A DNA stretch of 6,711 bases from Bradyrhizobiaceae bacterium (lineage in GTDB: Bacteria > Pseudomonadota > Alphaproteobacteria > Rhizobiales > Xanthobacteraceae). Shown piece by piece: positions 1 to 6,120 of the stretch (its first letter is position 1; each line of letters begins with the position of its first letter). The notes below the pieces were generated by a model that was not told where the DNA came from, made no database searches, and saw nothing but the letters and a program-made list of their open reading frames with translations. A program made the position numbers and the translations under genes. The DNA is taken from assembly GCA_016793685.1 (NCBI GenBank), contig JAEULX010000034.1, positions 1 through 6,711 on the forward strand, written 5' to 3'.

Positions 1-587
1 TCCGCTCCGCCGACCACGCCCTCGGCGTTGGCGATGATGCGCTCGATGCGGTCGGCGTTGTTCGCGAGCGTTCCGGTGAAGATTTCCAGGTTTTTGAGGG
101 AGGTGCGCACCGAGGTTTCGTTCTCGGTCACCACCGTATCAAGCCGCCGCAAGACGCTGCGGGCCGCCGAACTCAAATCCTGGGTCGACCCGAGATCGGC
201 GCGCAGGACCGGCTGATCGAGCGGCGGCGAGGTCGGCGAGCCGCCGCGCAGCGCGATGGTGGCAAAGCCGGTCAATCCCTGGAATTCCAGGCTGATGCCG
301 GTGTCCTGGCGCAACACCACGTCCTTGTCGACATAGATGACGGCGATCACCTGACGCGGAGCCTTGGGATCGATCTGCAGGCTCGACACCTCGCCCACCC
401 GAAGCCCGTTGAACAACACCCAGCCGCCCGGCTTCAGGCCGGACACCGTGCCGTCGAACACGACCTCATAGCGCTTGCGCTCGGATCCCCCGTTCGGTGC
501 ATTGAACCAGTAGACGAAGGCGAAACTGCCGACGATGACCGCCAGCGCGAACAGCCCGACCAGGATGTAATTCGCTCTCGTTTCCAT
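1..587 (-). CDS. mlaD: MlaD-like MCE-domain protein (3' end beyond window edge)
   Basis: This is the inner-membrane-anchored, periplasmic substrate-binding subunit of an Mla-type phospholipid ABC transporter. The frame opens at an ATG and stays open for 195 codons to the left window edge, so the C-terminus is missing. Residues 7-28 form one N-terminal membrane anchor (YILVGLFALAVIVGSFAFVYW). Residues 40-117 are the MCE domain, with the typical run of small hydrophobic strands: YEVVFDGTVSGLKPGG, then VLFNGLRVGEVSSL, then ISLEFQGLTGFATIALRGG. After about residue 135 the sequence turns helical and polar, as expected for the C-terminal helical part that builds the hydrophobic channel in MCE hexamers. 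It is the third gene of the operon, 17 nt after the ATPase stop. An auxiliary lipoprotein gene often follows in related alphaproteobacteria, but that would lie outside the window. Family assignment is secure; the exact lipid substrate is inferred. Confidence 0.9.
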   Translation of the reverse strand, partial: METRANYILVGLFALAVIVGSFAFVYWFNAPNGGSERKRYEVVFDGTVSGLKPGGWVLFNGLRVGEVSSLQIDPKAPRQVIAVIYVDKDVVLRQDTGISLEFQGLTGFATIALRGGSPTSPPLDQPVLRADLGSTQDLSSAARSVLRRLDTVVTENETSVRTSLKNLEIFTGTLANNADRIERIIANAEGVVGGA

Positions 588-595
588 GGACCCGG

Positions 596-601
596 TCCCT
601 C
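596..601 (-). promoter_or_regulatory. Ribosome binding site of mlaD
   Basis: GAGGGA on the minus strand lies 8 nt before the mlaD ATG, within the 17-nt gap after the mlaF stop. It supports the ATG at 587 as the true start of the MCE protein. Confidence 0.6.
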
Positions 602-604
602 GCC

Positions 605-1387
605 TCAGGCTGTCCCGGCCGCGCCGTTTGCGCGCGAACGTTTGCCGCGGAAATACGCCTTCACCCAGGGATGGTCGGACGCGAGCATGGCCGCCATCGG
701 CCCGGCGGTGATCACCTTGCGGTCCGCCAATACGGCAATGCGGTCGCAGACCGCATGCAGGCTGTCGAGGTCGTGGGTTACCATGAAAACGGTCAATCCC
801 AAAGTGTGTTGTAACGTCTTGATCAACAGATCGAATTCGCCGGCGCCGATGGGGTCGAGTCCGGACGTCGGTTCGTCCAGGAACACGATTTCCGGGTCGA
901 GCGCGAGCGCCCGCGCCAGCGCCACGCGCTTGATCATTCCACCCGACAATTCGGCCGGATATTTGTCGCCGACCTCCGGCGTCAGGCCGACCATTTCGAG
1001 CTTTGCGGCCGCGATTTCGTCCATCAGCCGGTACGACAGGCGCAGGTGTTCCCGCATCGGAAACTGCACGTTCTGGCGTACGGTGAGCGAAGAGAACAGC
1101 GCGCCCTGCTGAAACAATACGCCCCAGCGGCGTTCGAGGGCGCGGCGCGCGTCCTCGCTCAGCCCGTCGAAGTCCACCCCGAACACGGCCACCCGGCCGG
1201 CGCGGCGGGGCAGCAGGCCGATGATCGTGCGCATCAGCACCGATTTGCCCATCCCGGACGCCCCGACGAAGCCGAGGATCTCGCCCCGCATGACATCGAG
1301 CGAAACGCCGTTGAGCACGGGCGTCTCGCCGAAGCCGACGACGAGGTCGCGCACGCTGATGATTGCTTCGTTTCCGGGCCCCGCCAT
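605..1387 (-). CDS. mlaF: MlaF-like ABC transporter ATP-binding protein
   Basis: This is the cytoplasmic ATPase that powers the Mla phospholipid transporter by binding the MlaE permease. From the ATG at 1387 it is 260 aa, close to the family's usual length. All ABC nucleotide-binding motifs are intact: Walker A GASGMGKS at 42-49 (K48), Q-loop Q93 in LFQQGALF, signature LSGGM at 147-151, Walker B EIVFLDEP at 166-173 (D171, E172), D-loop SGLDP, and switch histidine H205 in VTHD. The C-terminal HPWVKAYFRGK resembles the short tail of MlaF proteins. The start is debatable: a GTG at 1393 would add two residues and overlap the mlaE stop as GTGA. I prefer the ATG because GGGA sits 7 nt upstream of it, whereas for the GTG that motif is too close. 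Translation is probably coupled to mlaE, whose stop is 2 nt upstream. Confidence 0.95.
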   Translation of the reverse strand: MAGPGNEAIISVRDLVVGFGETPVLNGVSLDVMRGEILGFVGASGMGKSVLMRTIIGLLPRRAGRVAVFGVDFDGLSEDARRALERRWGVLFQQGALFSSLTVRQNVQFPMREHLRLSYRLMDEIAAAKLEMVGLTPEVGDKYPAELSGGMIKRVALARALALDPEIVFLDEPTSGLDPIGAGEFDLLIKTLQHTLGLTVFMVTHDLDSLHAVCDRIAVLADRKVITAGPMAAMLASDHPWVKAYFRGKRSRANGAAGTA

Positions 1388-1389
1388 GC

Positions 1390-2520
1390 TCACATCCCGA
1401 CCGCGGCGAAGAACACGGCGAACAGCCCGTCGATCACCACGACGAGGAAGATCGATTTCACCACCGACGCCGTCGTGTGCAACCCGAGCGATTCCGCGCT
1501 TCCCTCCACGTTCAGGCCCTCGACGCTGGCCACGACTCCGATCATGAGCGCGATGAACGGCGCTTTGATCATGCCGACGATGAAATCATCGACCGTGATG
1601 GCGTCGCGCAGCCGCGCGAGGAAGATTTCCGGGCTCATGTCCGCCGTAAGCCAGCAGACCAGAGCCGCGCCGAGCAGCGCCGTCATCGCCCCGATGAAGG
1701 CCAGCGCGGGCAGCGCCAGCACCAGCGCGACGATGCGCGGCAGAATCAGGATTTCCAGCGGGTCGAACCCCATGGTGCGCAGGGCGTCGATCTCCTCGCG
1801 CATCTTCATCGAGCCGAGCTCGGCGGTGTAGGAGCTGGCGGAGCGCCCCGCCACCATCATCGCCACCATGACCACGCCCAGCTCCCGCAGCACCAGAATG
1901 CCGACCATGTCGATGACGTAGATTTCGATGCCGAACCGGCGGAAATGGAACAGCCCCTGCTGCGCGATAATGCCGCCAAGCAGCAGGGTGATCAGAAAAA
2001 TGATCGGCACCGCGCGGAAGCCGACGCGGTCGAGATGATGGATCGTCGAGGTGAACCGGAATGTCCATGGGCGCATCAGGCAGCGCGCGCCGGCGACGGA
2101 GACTGCTCCCAGCATCTGGACGAACTGAAGGAAATCGTCTCCCAGCGCGAGCCCGCCGCGCCGGAGCGCCGCCACGAGGGTCGGGACCAGGGGGGCGCGG
2201 ACCGGAGATATTTCGGCGCGATTGACGTGCTCCGCCTCGGCGACGAGCTCGCGGTAGTGTTCGGGCAGGTCGACCACCTTGGTTTCGCGTCCGGCCGCCG
2301 CAAATCCGCGCACCAGCCGTTCGAGCAGCCAGGCTCCGAAGGTGTCGAGCCGCTCCACCCGGCCCATGTCGATATTGACCGAGGTTGCCTGCGGCGAGCG
2401 CTGAATCGCCGCTTCGACGAGTTGCTCGAGGTCGTTGGCGTGATCGGCGGTCCACGCGCCGCCGGCGGCGAGCGCGAGCCGTCCGTCTTTCACGCTGACT
2501 TCCAACAGGGAGCCGTCCAC
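1390..2520 (-). CDS. mlaE: STAS-MlaE fusion, phospholipid ABC transporter permease
   Basis: This is the inner-membrane permease of the Mla system, 376 aa and thus over 100 residues longer than a stand-alone MlaE. Residues 1 to about 110 form a STAS-like domain (VNIDMGRVERLDTFGAWLL at 48-66), corresponding to the separate MlaB subunit of E. coli, where MlaB binds MlaF. Residues 150-376 are the permease. A hydrophobic helix lies at 170-190, and the family signature follows at 225-263 (GRSASSYTAELGSMKMREEI, then DALRTMGFDPLEILILPR). Further helices cover about 264-292, 317-333 and 355-375, with the conserved GLNVEGSAESLG loop at 335-346. Translation starts at GTG 2520, backed by a purine-rich Shine-Dalgarno stretch just upstream. 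It is the first gene of the mlaE-mlaF-mlaD operon. The fused STAS domain explains the absence of a separate mlaB here. Its Asp59-Thr60 occupies the usual STAS Asp-Ser/Thr position. Confidence 0.93.
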   Translation of the reverse strand: MDGSLLEVSVKDGRLALAAGGAWTADHANDLEQLVEAAIQRSPQATSVNIDMGRVERLDTFGAWLLERLVRGFAAAGRETKVVDLPEHYRELVAEAEHVNRAEISPVRAPLVPTLVAALRRGGLALGDDFLQFVQMLGAVSVAGARCLMRPWTFRFTSTIHHLDRVGFRAVPIIFLITLLLGGIIAQQGLFHFRRFGIEIYVIDMVGILVLRELGVVMVAMMVAGRSASSYTAELGSMKMREEIDALRTMGFDPLEILILPRIVALVLALPALAFIGAMTALLGAALVCWLTADMSPEIFLARLRDAITVDDFIVGMIKAPFIALMIGVVASVEGLNVEGSAESLGLHTTASVVKSIFLVVVIDGLFAVFFAAVGM

Positions 2521-2650
2521 CGCCCTTCCCTTCCTGCCCCGCCGGGCTTTGCGCCCGCGTGGAAAGCCTCAGCCGGATACTTGACTCGGGCGCAACGCCC
2601 TGTCGAGGTCATCCCGCCCATTCCCGCCCGGTCCAACCGCAGCCCTGCCG
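2521..2650. promoter_or_regulatory. Divergent intergenic region with possible promoter elements
   Basis: These 130 nt separate the divergent mlaE and epimerase genes, so promoters for both must lie here or within the flanking genes. On the plus strand, CTTGACT at 2580-2586 matches a -35 box well (alphaproteobacterial CTTGAC), but no convincing -10 box follows at 16-18 nt. Two small inverted repeats are visible: CGGGC/GCCCG (2543-2547 and 2553-2557) and GGGCG/CGCCC (2588-2592 and 2596-2600). The second lies right after the -35-like box, where an operator could sit. At this base composition, short GC-rich inverted repeats also arise by chance. No clear minus-strand promoter for mlaE was found. 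Confidence 0.3.
2523..2535 (-). promoter_or_regulatory. Ribosome binding site of mlaE
   Basis: The purine tract AGGAAGGGAAGGG ends 2 nt before the GTG start. Its GGAAGG core lies about 8 nt away, a good Shine-Dalgarno spacing. It decides in favour of the GTG at 2520, for which no nearby in-frame ATG competes. Confidence 0.65.
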
Positions 2651-3634
2651 ATGCCGATCCGCCTGTCCGTCACCGCCGAACGCTGGCCGATCGCCGGCTC
2701 GTTCACGATCAGCCGCGGCGCCAAGACCGAGGCGGAGGTCGTCGTGGCGACGCTTGCCGACGGCGAGCATGTCGGGCGCGGCGAATGCGTGCCCTATGCC
2801 CGCTACGGAGAAACGGTTGACGGTGTGATTGCGGCAATCGCGAGGCTCGCGCCGGCCGTTGCGAACGGGCTCGACCGCAATGATCTCGCGGCTTCGCTGC
2901 CGGCGGGAGCCGCGCGCAATGCACTCGACTGTGCTTTCTGGGACCTCGCGGCAAAACGCAGCGGCACCCCCGCGCACGTATTGGCCGGCCTGCCGCAGCC
3001 GAATCCTCTGGTCACTGCCTACACGATTTCGCTTGCAGCCCCCGAAATCATGGCGGACGCCGCGGCAGCCGCGGCGGCGCGCCCCCTTCTCAAGGTGAAG
3101 CTGGGCGGCCCGGGCGACCCTGCCCGCATTGCTGCCGTGCGCACGGCGGCCCCTGACAGCGCGCTTATCGTCGACGCCAACGAAGGCTGGACCGCCGCTA
3201 ATCTGATGGACAATCTTGCCGCCTGCGCGGAGGCGGGCGTCCGCCTGATCGAGCAGCCGCTTCCCGCCCGCGACGATGCGGCGCTCGCCTCCTGTCCGCA
3301 TGCGGTCCCGATCTGCGCCGACGAGAGCGTGCACGATCGCGCCTCGCTCGCGGGCCTGCGCGGACGCTACGATGCGGTCAACATCAAGCTCGACAAGACC
3401 GGCGGACTGACCGAGGCGCTCGCCGTCGCCGCAGCGGCCCGCTCCCTCGGCTTCGATCTCATGGTCGGCTGCATGGTCTCGACCTCGCTCGCCATCGCAC
3501 CGGCGCTCCTGGTGGCCCAGGGCGCGCGCTACGTCGACCTCGACGGCCCGCTGCTGCTCGCGCGCGACCGCCCCGACGGCCTGCGCTTCGACGGCAGCAT
3601 CGTCCATCCCGCCTCCCCCGCGCTGTGGGGCTGA
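2651..3634 (+). CDS. dgcA: Enolase-superfamily epimerase/racemase, DgcA or L-Ala-D/L-Glu epimerase type
   Basis: This is a cytoplasmic Mg2+-dependent enzyme of 327 aa from the muconate lactonizing subgroup of the enolase superfamily. It probably inverts the alpha carbon of a glutamate moiety, either in L-Ala-D/L-Glu from murein turnover or in N-acetyl-glutamate during D-Glu use. The N-terminal capping domain covers about 1-110 and the TIM barrel about 115-327. The full active-site set is visible: KVK at 148-150 (Lys148, Lys150), metal ligands Asp175 (VDANEGW), Glu201 (IEQPLP) and Asp224 (CADES), and the opposite base Lys246 (VNIKLDKTGG). A DxD motif, Asp296-Leu-Asp298 (YVDLDGPLLL), sits at the end of the last barrel strand; in dipeptide epimerases these aspartates bind the dipeptide amino group. 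The ATG start fits the family N-terminus (FTISRGAKTEA), although its Shine-Dalgarno is weak. The DUF1611 partner (DgcN) often paired with DgcA is not in the window, so the exact substrate and the symbol remain tentative. Confidence 0.82.
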   Translation: MPIRLSVTAERWPIAGSFTISRGAKTEAEVVVATLADGEHVGRGECVPYARYGETVDGVIAAIARLAPAVANGLDRNDLAASLPAGAARNALDCAFWDLAAKRSGTPAHVLAGLPQPNPLVTAYTISLAAPEIMADAAAAAAARPLLKVKLGGPGDPARIAAVRTAAPDSALIVDANEGWTAANLMDNLAACAEAGVRLIEQPLPARDDAALASCPHAVPICADESVHDRASLAGLRGRYDAVNIKLDKTGGLTEALAVAAAARSLGFDLMVGCMVSTSLAIAPALLVAQGARYVDLDGPLLLARDRPDGLRFDGSIVHPASPALWG

Positions 3635-3657
3635 GGCGGACGCGCGGCAGGGAACGG

Positions 3658-3772
3658 CTAAAGCATTTTCAGGCGAAGTGGGAACCGGTTCGCCGTCGAA
3701 AATGCGACAACACAAAGAGAAATAGAGAAATAAAGCGAAGCGCGATTCCATCAAAATCGGGATTTGCTCTAG
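3658..3772. repeat. Palindromic intergenic repeat of rhizobial type
   Basis: This AT-richer block almost fills the gap between two convergent genes. Its outer ends are imperfect inverted repeats (CTAAAGCA at 3658-3665 and TGCTCTAG at 3765-3772, 7 of 8 pairs). Inside are a long hairpin (3663-3705), a purine-rich linker (3710-3740) and a second hairpin CGATT/AATCG (3743-3747 and 3755-3759). From memory, elements starting AGCATTTTC, carrying GCGAAGTGG and ACCGGTTCGC, and ending near TGCTCTAG recur many times in Bradyrhizobium and related Hyphomicrobiales genomes, so I read this as a dispersed non-coding repeat. Its right end supplies the TAG stop of the MFS gene. Only one copy is present in the window, so copy number cannot be shown here. 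Confidence 0.7.
3663..3705. terminator. Strong hairpin, possible bidirectional terminator
   Basis: This is a nested stem: GCATTTTC (3663-3670) pairs with GAAAATGC (3698-3705) without mismatch, and inside it GGCGAA (3672-3677) pairs with TTCGCC (3689-3694). The 10-bp palindrome GAACCGGTTC (3682-3691) overlaps the inner arm. It begins 29 nt after the epimerase stop and lies downstream of the convergent MFS gene, so it could end both transcripts. It lacks a trailing U-run on either strand, so intrinsic termination is a guess and it may simply be part of the repeat. Confidence 0.4.
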
Positions 3773-4947
3773 GCGATGCCGTCTTGCGCCGTCACGCGCC
3801 GCGCGACCGCGACGATCACCGCGCCGGCAAGCGCCGATGCCGCCATGGCGAGGTAGGCGTAAGCGCCGAATTGCTCGACCAGCACCCCGGATAACCCCAT
3901 CTCCAACGCGAACACGGCCGCGACAATGGTGGAGTAGTCGCCCTGCGCGGTCGCGCCCTGCCGCCCGGCCGCGAACCCCGCGAGGAAATGCATGGCGCCG
4001 AGATGGGTCGCGCCGAATGACAGCCCGTGCAGACATTGCAGCGCCGGCAGCAGCAACGCCGGGGGGTCGAATGCCATCGCCGTCCAGCGCAGGGTTGCGC
4101 CGACCGCGCCCAGCCCGATCAGGTCGATCGGCCGCAGCCGGGCCATGACTCGTGCGGAAACGGCGAACAACCCGATTTCGGCCAGCACGCCGATCGCCCA
4201 TAGCGCGCCGATGACCGGGCCGGTGAGACCCTTCGCCTCCCATTGCAGGCTCGCAAAGCCGTTCAGCACCGCATGGCTCGCCTGAATGAGACTGGTCGCC
4301 GCGACCACGGCGACGAAGCCCGGCGAGCGCCACAGCGATGGCGCGCACTGATCCGGTGCGTCGGTGTCGCGGCTGACCGGGCCAAGCGGCGTTTGCACCG
4401 AGGCGCTCAGCGCGGTCGCTGCAATCGCCACGACCAGCGCCCAGATCAGATGGCTTGCGCCGACGCGTTCGAGCACAAATCCGCCGCCGAGATTGGCGGC
4501 GATGAAGGCGATCGATCCCCACAGCCGCACCGACCCGTAGGCCCGCTCGCGTGCCGCAAGCCCGCGCAGCGCATAGGCGTCGGTCAGCGGCAGGATCAGG
4601 GCCTGCGGCAGCGCCGAGATCGCAAAGGTGATGATGATGGCGGCGAAGCTGTCGCTCAGCGCGACCGCTACGAACGTAATGCAGGCAGCCCAGGCGGCCG
4701 CGACCAGGGGCCCTTTCGCCCAGCCGCGCCGATCGATGATCCGCATCGCCGCGGGCAGAATGACGGGCCGCGCCACCACCGCCATCGCCAGCACCAGACC
4801 GATTTCGCGGACATCGAGACCCTTGGCCTGCAGCCAGACCGGCAGGAACGGCAGCTGAATTCCGACGAACGTAAAGATCGCCCCATAGAGCACGGCCATG
4901 CGCAAGGCAAAGCCATCGTCGGGCGGGCTCGGTCTGCGAAACGCCAT
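3769..4947 (-). CDS. MFS transporter, HcaT-like
   Basis: This is an inner-membrane major facilitator superfamily protein of 392 aa with about 12 hydrophobic helices in two halves. The halves are split by a hydrophilic loop near 187-206 (GPVSRDTDAPDQ). The N-terminal part resembles E. coli HcaT (3-phenylpropionate permease) and the MFS_1-like family: LPFLPVWLQAKGLDVREIGL at 32-51, a basic loop near 69-78 (RIIDRRGWAK), LTDAYAL at 121-127 and YGSVRLWGSIAF at 137-148. The second half has GLSFGATHLGAMHFL at 308-322, also typical of this group. The actual substrate is unknown: members have been linked to aromatic acids and nucleosides, and the context gives no decisive hint. The ATG at 4947 has only a weak Shine-Dalgarno. 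It lies 105 nt downstream of the dehydratase gene and may share its transcript. Its TAG stop falls within the end of the palindromic repeat. Confidence 0.85.
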   Translation of the reverse strand: MAFRRPSPPDDGFALRMAVLYGAIFTFVGIQLPFLPVWLQAKGLDVREIGLVLAMAVVARPVILPAAMRIIDRRGWAKGPLVAAAWAACITFVAVALSDSFAAIIITFAISALPQALILPLTDAYALRGLAARERAYGSVRLWGSIAFIAANLGGGFVLERVGASHLIWALVVAIAATALSASVQTPLGPVSRDTDAPDQCAPSLWRSPGFVAVVAATSLIQASHAVLNGFASLQWEAKGLTGPVIGALWAIGVLAEIGLFAVSARVMARLRPIDLIGLGAVGATLRWTAMAFDPPALLLPALQCLHGLSFGATHLGAMHFLAGFAAGRQGATAQGDYSTIVAAVFALEMGLSGVLVEQFGAYAYLAMAASALAGAVIVAVARRVTAQDGIA

Positions 4948-5052
4948 GGGTGATTTATGCGCTTGGTGTCGCCGTCATCGTCGAGTCCCGCGCGATCGCA
5001 CGCGACAGGGCGACGGGAAGGATGATGCCGCGATCTGGAGGCCCTGGAAGCC

Positions 5053-6054
5053 CTATGACACTAGCCGGGCAAACAGGTCCGCGTCCACATTGCCGCCGGA
5101 CAGAACCGCGACGGCGACCTTTCCCTCCACATCGACCTTGCCGGACAACAGCGCGGCCAGCGCGACCGCGCCGCCCGGCTCGACGACAAGCTTGAGCTCG
5201 TGGAACGCGAAAGCAACCGCGCGGGCGACCTCGGCTTCGCTCGCCGTCACGCCTTGCCCGACCAGCGTCCGGTTGATCTCGAAGGTCAGTTCGCCCGGCG
5301 AGGGTGACATCAGCGCATCGCAAATCGATCCCGTGGTCTGCGCATTGCGCTCGCGCTGGCCGCTGCGGAACGAGCGGGCGTGATCGTCGAAATCGACCGG
5401 CTCCGCCGTATAGATTTGCGCCGACGGCTCGTGCGCCTTCACCGCAAGCGCGATGCCCGCGGTCAGGCCGCCGCCCGAGGCGTTGACGATGACGGCATCG
5501 GGCGCAAGCCCGAGCGCCGCCAGGTCTTCGATGATCTCGCTGCCGGCCGTTCCCTGCCCGGCGATGATCATCGGATCATCATACGGCGGCACGATTTCGG
5601 CGCGGCGCTGCGCGGCGATCTCCCGGGCGATCGCTTCGCGATCCTCGCGGGCGCGATCGTACAGCACGATTTCCGCCCCGAGCGCGGCGGTGCGCGCGAG
5701 CTTGCTCGCCGGCGCATCGCGCGGCATCACGATCACCGCCGGCATATGCAGAAGCGCAGCGGCCGCAGCAACGCCCTGGGCGTGATTGCCGGACGAAAAC
5801 GCGACGACCCCGGCGGCCCGGCGCACCTGCGGAATCGTGCTGAGCTTGTTGTAGGCGCCGCGGAACTTGAACGAACCGGTCCGCTGCAGCATCTCGGCCT
5901 TGAGGAACACCTGGCCGCCGGTCAATTCGTCGAGCACGCGGGAGGACACGAGCGGCGTGCGGGTGGCGATGCCGGCGAGCCGCTCGGCGGCCTTGTCCAC
6001 GTCGGCCGCGGTCGGCAGCACGGCCGCGCGTCCGGCGATGCGGGATGTGGTCAT
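5053..6054 (-). CDS. Threonine/serine dehydratase (PLP fold type II, TdcB-like, no ACT domain)
   Basis: This cytoplasmic PLP enzyme is predicted to deaminate L-threonine to 2-oxobutyrate and/or L-serine to pyruvate. It is 333 aa, close to E. coli TdcB (329 aa), and ends after the catalytic domain, so it lacks the C-terminal regulatory domain that makes biosynthetic IlvA sensitive to isoleucine. Visible motifs are the Schiff-base lysine Lys63 in SFKFRGA (61-67), the substrate loop SSGNHAQG (87-94), the phosphate-binding glycine loop SGGGL (193-197), VEPGGA (291-296) and the pyridine-nitrogen loop LSGGNVD (318-324). Related enzymes with the same motifs include serine racemase and threo-3-hydroxyaspartate ammonia-lyase, so the substrate is not fixed by sequence alone. 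The ATG at 6054 has only a weak upstream purine stretch. The gene lies 66 nt downstream of the pmtA stop and 105 nt upstream of the MFS start. Confidence 0.9.
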   Translation of the reverse strand: MTTSRIAGRAAVLPTAADVDKAAERLAGIATRTPLVSSRVLDELTGGQVFLKAEMLQRTGSFKFRGAYNKLSTIPQVRRAAGVVAFSSGNHAQGVAAAAALLHMPAVIVMPRDAPASKLARTAALGAEIVLYDRAREDREAIAREIAAQRRAEIVPPYDDPMIIAGQGTAGSEIIEDLAALGLAPDAVIVNASGGGLTAGIALAVKAHEPSAQIYTAEPVDFDDHARSFRSGQRERNAQTTGSICDALMSPSPGELTFEINRTLVGQGVTASEAEVARAVAFAFHELKLVVEPGGAVALAALLSGKVDVEGKVAVAVLSGGNVDADLFARLVS

Positions 6055-6120
6055 GCCGCGGAGCCTAGACCTGCGAGGCGAGGCTCCGCAAGGGCTGCGC
6101 GCGCCGGTGAGGCCGGATGC

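Noticed and set aside
1046..1831. A 261-codon open frame on the plus strand
   Set aside because: It is antisense to mlaF and mlaE, both of which have intact motifs; no independent coding signal is visible.
1363..2820. A 485-codon open frame on the plus strand
   Set aside because: It is antisense to mlaE and runs into the epimerase in another frame. The translation is rich in His, Arg, Asp and Gln with no fold signature, whereas mlaE on the opposite strand has clear family motifs.
2609..4522. A 637-codon open frame on the minus strand, the longest in the window
   Set aside because: It runs antisense through the whole epimerase gene and out of frame through most of the MFS gene, with a composition of Arg/Gly/Ala runs and no recognisable domain. 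It also reads through the palindromic repeat. It is a by-product of GC-rich codon bias.
4243..4953. A 236-codon open frame on the plus strand opposite the MFS gene
   Set aside because: It lies wholly antisense to the clear membrane transporter and its translation is strongly charged and low in hydrophobic residues, typical of a shadow frame.
4948..5052. Possible terminator or regulatory hairpin between the dehydratase and MFS genes
   Set aside because: GTCGCC and GGCGAC arms are present but separated by a loop of more than 30 nt, with no U-run. This is no better than chance in GC-rich DNA.
6055..6120. Possible terminator between pmtA and the dehydratase gene
   Set aside because: Only a 4-bp CCGG/CCGG stem around TGAGG and scattered GAGGC repeats are visible; these are too weak to call.
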